Origin: Leptoclinus maculatus
Lineage: Eukaryota > Chordata > Actinopteri > Perciformes > Stichaeidae
NCBI GenBank assembly: GCA_032191485.1
Contig: JAVDOI010000006.1
Location: 15,032,740-15,096,739, forward strand
Length of the DNA: 64,000 bases
Direction: 5' to 3'
The translations under genes and the position numbers were made by a program. Below, in pieces: positions 60,790 through 64,000 of the stretch (its first letter is position 1; the number at the start of each line of letters is the position of its first letter). The notes beneath the pieces are model-generated. The model was given only the letters and a program-made list of their open reading frames with translations. It was not told where the DNA came from and searched no databases.

Positions 60790-60963
60790 TGCCTGAAGTA
60801 TGTTGGGGCTACAACGAAGAAGAAAGAGATTCGTCTCCGCTGTAGCAACAGAAGAAGAAGAAGACCGACGTTCGCCTCCATTTGTCGTCAGTTCCCTGAA
60901 GCCATCGACGATCTGAACAACAATCCTGTGCAACATCGACCCTGAACTCGAAGACCAAGCAAG
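60790..60963 (+). other. rbm6: rbm6 noncoding first exon (probable)
   Basis: The sequence here is less AT-rich than its surroundings and ends at a good donor, CAAG|GTAGGT, after 60963. The next recognisable exon is the ATG exon near 61874. The 5' limit is a guess. The open frame running through this stretch is not conserved protein as far as I can tell. Confidence 0.45.
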
Positions 60964-61534
60964 GTAGGTCTTAAAGAAACAACATCCACTCGATAATTTT
61001 GAAATATACAACCGGTGGAAGATCCAAAGATGCAAAGAAACCGGCTTCTAAACGTCAGTTTTAGCCAAGTTAGCTCCAACCGCTGCACCCCGTGAATGAT
61101 CTCCTGCGATGGGCTAACGTTTGTAATAATACTCCTTTGCTCGCTAATGTAATCATCCTAACGTTTTTATCACGACGCGATCGGTCCATTTAATTAGTTT
61201 GTTTATTGAAGTACAGTCACTTTCACCACCAACGACGTGTATGTATGTTGTGGCGTAGATTGAAAGGCCTTGTGATAGATTAAAATAGCGGGGGCCACTC
61301 TTCTGTGGGCCAACGGCACCAATCACACCACCCAGTGTTACAAGCCTAGCTGTGACGTACGCTGCCATCTTTTAAGTGTCGTCACCGAAGCGCCGAAATA
61401 ACACACTCGCTAACATATTACACCATCACTTCTTCGTGTAATGTTTACATTATAATGTTATTTATAATGTTGTCATCCTGTGATTTTACGGCGGTCTATT
61501 CTGTACACACGTGCGCACGTCTGTCCGTCCTGGT

Positions 61535-61695
61535 AGAGGATCAGTCCTCCGATGCTCTTCTTGAGGTATTTTCTATTTCTCCCCGTTAAAGGAGTTTTTT
61601 TCCAATCCGGACAGAGGGTGTCGTGTGGTGTAAAGCCCCTTGAGGCAGATATGTGATTTTTTAATATTGGGCTACTTAAATAAAAATGTACTGCG
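61535..61695 (+). repeat. Common teleost dispersed repeat (retroelement 3'-end type)
   Basis: Ordered motifs TTTTCTATTTCTCCCCGTTA, AAGGAGTTTTTTTCC, GGACAGAGGGTGTCGTGTGG, GTAAAGCCCCTTGAGGC and GGGCTACTTAAATAAAAATG form a tail seen in very many fish introns, usually ending in a simple repeat. It lies in the first intron of rbm6. Class not assigned. Confidence 0.6.
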
Positions 61696-61873
61696 CTAAT
61701 ATATTTCTAATCACTTCTTATCCCTAATTTTGGGTGCAGTCAACGTGTATTTCTTTCCAGTGTTCTAGTGATGGATATATCTGCCACTGCAAAGTCAAAA
61801 GTGGTGCATTCATCTACTAGGAAATAATGCAAACCTTTAACTTTGCCTCCAGATAAAATACTGACGTACAAAC

Positions 61874-64000
61874 ATGTGGGATGGACCAGGGCCAGGGCAA
61901 GGACCACGGGGAGGACCGCCCTTTCGGTAAACAAGCACCATTCACGATTTTAAAACTTAATTTCTATTTGGTACAAAAGTGCAGTTACTGCAAAAATTAT
62001 GTTTCTTTCTTATTACCACATATATATATATATATGTATACATACAGTGGCGGGCCGTGCATTTTATACCCAGGCCTTCACTGCTGTCATGCAGCTGAAA
62101 TACCACCTTATAACCACATGATGGCGCCACAGCTATTATTCGTTTCGAAGGCTGTAACTATGTACGTATTCGTATTAAACCGTTCGGTACGAGGCTTACA
62201 ATACTTTTGAATAATGCTAGAGCATTTGGAAAATGCAGAAGCTTAAATTCAGGAAATTTCAGGAAAATATTATGTTTTCTGTGCTCATGTAGGACAGTGG
62301 TTCTCAGCTGGTCTGGCTGTGGGACCCCCACCATCATCCCTTAATGATAAGCCGCAGCCCATTCGTCTCTTTAGGAGACCATCTTATGATTTTTCTTTCA
62401 CAACCCAAACTTTAAACGTACTGCTCTGCAATCTCTTTCCTCGTCTCAGCCCCCTGTGTCACGGTGTGTGGTACATCTCACTCGAGTCAGGAAACTTGTC
62501 AGAATTCCCATATTTGATTGGCTGAGCTGCATCACGTGATGTGATTCACAACGCCGACTAAGCCTCTGCTGTTAAGTTTCGTTTCACGATAGTCACGCGC
62601 TCGCCCACTGACCAATCACAGCACACTCTGCACCTTGCGGCAGAGCTGCACATGGACACTGAGCTGCACGTAATGCTGACGTAGCTATAGGCCGGCTAGC
62701 AGGCTCTGACATGTCAAAGAATACGCCCAACATGTCAAACTAAAGATCTGATTGGTTGAACACTATGACAATCAACAATATCGTCCCCATTCACTTAAAC
62801 TGCACATGGATGCACTTGTGAGTCTGCAGGCCTGGGGCCTCTCTTCTTACCTAGAGACACAGAGGTGAAATCTGATTGGATAAAAGCTCTACTTAAAACA
62901 AGCTGCACTGGAAGCAGAGCAACTGAGGAAGACAGTAGCTGTGCAATGAGAAAATAAGATAATGGGAAAAATATTTTTATAAATTATAATACATGTAGTG
63001 TATTTAAGAAAAATTATTAAATTATAAAATAGATATAACTTTGTGATTCTGTTTAGGCCAGCAGAGAAGGCTTTGCAGGCCCTGACGGCCCGCCACTGTA
63101 TATATATGAGAGAGAGAGAGATTTCGAGTATCTGTCCACATATTTAGCATATCAAATGTTCTCACAGTTCTGCATTATATGGCTCCACTCCTGATGTTCC
63201 TTGCTTATGTGCATTTCAAACAAATCAGTTGCCTAATATGTTGATGCATATATATTCCAGTGGTGATCATCGTGGAGAGAGGTTTGGCGGCAGAGATCGT
63301 CCCATGCCTGATTATAGGGGTAGAGATGGGATGAACATGGGTCCCATGGGTCATATGGGCCCGAGACCTCAAGATATGCCACCTATGGACATGAGAAGGA
63401 TGGATGGGCCGCCCATGAGGGGGCGTGATATGGACCAACGTGAGATGAGAGACAGAGAGCAAAACAGAGATTTTTGCCGAGCTGGAGAAGAGCCGGACTT
63501 CAATCTAAGAAGGCACTATGAAATTTCCATCAGAGACAAACTGATGAATTCCTCTGGTTTCCCGGGACCAGGCAGGAACTCAGTAGACATGGGAGGGAGG
63601 GGTATGCCACCACGGGAGCCAAACAGCAGACTTATGGACATGAGAGACAGAGAGTCATTTAATTATGACGCGCCACCGTTCAACGATCCCAATATTGATG
63701 GAAGAAGAGGGTTTCCTATGGACCGAATGGAGCGAAATGATGGATTTAGGGACATGCGTGACAGGCCCCCAGTGGGCACTGACGACTCTGATGGCTATAA
63801 TATGGACTTACCGCCACGTGAAAGGAGAGTGATGGACACCGACCGAAGAGGAGGGCCACCTTTCAACCCAAGAGGTGGATTCGATTCTGATGTGGATTTC
63901 AGAAATCGTCCATCAGCTGAATTTAAAGGTAGGGATCGATCTCCCTTACGATTTGGAAACAGTGATGTCCCGCCAGTGGACAGGGCAAGAACGAACATGC
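61874..64000 (+). CDS. rbm6: RNA-binding motif protein 6, N-terminal part (runs off the right edge)
   Basis: RBM6 is a nuclear RNA-binding protein and splicing regulator. Two coding exons are visible: 61874-61926 (MWDGPGPGQGPRGGPPF, splitting an Arg codon at CG|GTAAAC) and 63261 to beyond 64000 (acceptor ATATTCCAG). The MW start and the long N-terminal region of short arginine/aspartate repeats (GRDRPMPDYRGRDG, MDMRDRES, DVDFRNR, EFKGRD) match the DFRGRD-type repeats of RBM6 and differ from the start of RBM5. The fish version is unusually rich in methionine, glycine and proline. RNA-recognition, zinc-finger and G-patch domains would be downstream and are not in the window. The frame stays open for 740 bp to the edge. 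In human, RBM6 also lies beside CAMKV/MST1R, which supports the call. Confidence 0.87.
62045..63098. mobile_element. Non-autonomous hAT element in rbm6 intron 2
   Basis: Terminal inverted repeats CAGTGGCGGGCCGT at 62045 and its exact complement ACGGCCCGCCACTG ending at 63098 (14 of 14 match) bound 1054 bp. The flanks are TATACATA and TATATATA, a near-perfect 8-bp duplication, although both sit in TA-rich DNA so the match is weaker evidence. No transposase frame is present, so it needs an enzyme from elsewhere. A second hAT-type end, CAGTGGTTCTCAGCTGGTC, starts at 62295 and points to a nested or composite structure. Confidence 0.8.

Noticed and set aside
1..64000. CRISPR arrays, operons, prokaryotic promoters, or integrated viral genes
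   Set aside because: The DNA is vertebrate nuclear; no spaced repeat arrays and no viral gene remnants were seen.

Overview
The window is vertebrate nuclear DNA from a ray-finned fish, most likely a percomorph teleost. Genes are split into many short GT-AG exons, intergenic DNA is AT-rich, (CA)n tracts are frequent, and several dispersed repeats are types I know from percomorph genomes. I rebuilt four protein-coding genes exon by exon. All are members of the gene set at human 3p21.31 (UBA7, TRAIP, CAMKV, MST1R, MON1A, RBM6).

Left to right: (1) 2590-20878, minus strand: uba7, the E1 enzyme that activates the interferon-induced modifier ISG15. Twenty-one coding exons are visible; the last exon or exons lie beyond the left edge. 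(2) 10017-12923: a 2.9-kb hAT DNA transposon inserted inside uba7 exon 16, with an exact 8-bp target-site duplication. (3) 20879-24476: the space between the head-to-head genes uba7 and mst1r, holding an ISRE about 130 bp upstream of the uba7 ATG and a CTCF-like site. (4) 24477-34289, plus strand: mst1r (RON receptor tyrosine kinase), 20 coding exons, 1374 residues, apparently intact. (5) 34290-55858: about 21 kb without a recognisable gene, with microsatellites, a LINE remnant, repeat pairs and a run of RFX X-box-like palindromes. (6) 55859-58863, plus strand: camkv, a neuronal CaM-kinase-like pseudokinase, 10 coding exons, 416 residues. (7) 60780-64000, plus strand: the start of rbm6, an RNA-binding splicing regulator; its first intron contains a non-autonomous hAT element and it runs off the right edge.

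The main result is the uba7 break. Removing the element and one copy of the duplication restores an open E1 reading frame across every visible exon. With the element present, translation runs into it and stops after about 65 extra residues. The predicted protein keeps the catalytic cysteine but loses the end of the cysteine domain, the rest of the active adenylation domain and the ubiquitin-fold domain. The ISRE is still in place, so this haplotype may carry an interferon-responsive but inactive ISG15 E1. Whether the insertion is fixed, polymorphic or spliced around cannot be decided from one sequence.

Intron-exon boundaries are from manual splice-site reading and frame checking. For each of the three genes with a testable frame (uba7, mst1r, camkv) the exon lengths add up in frame. 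Repeat class names rest on memory and terminal structure, not on a database search.
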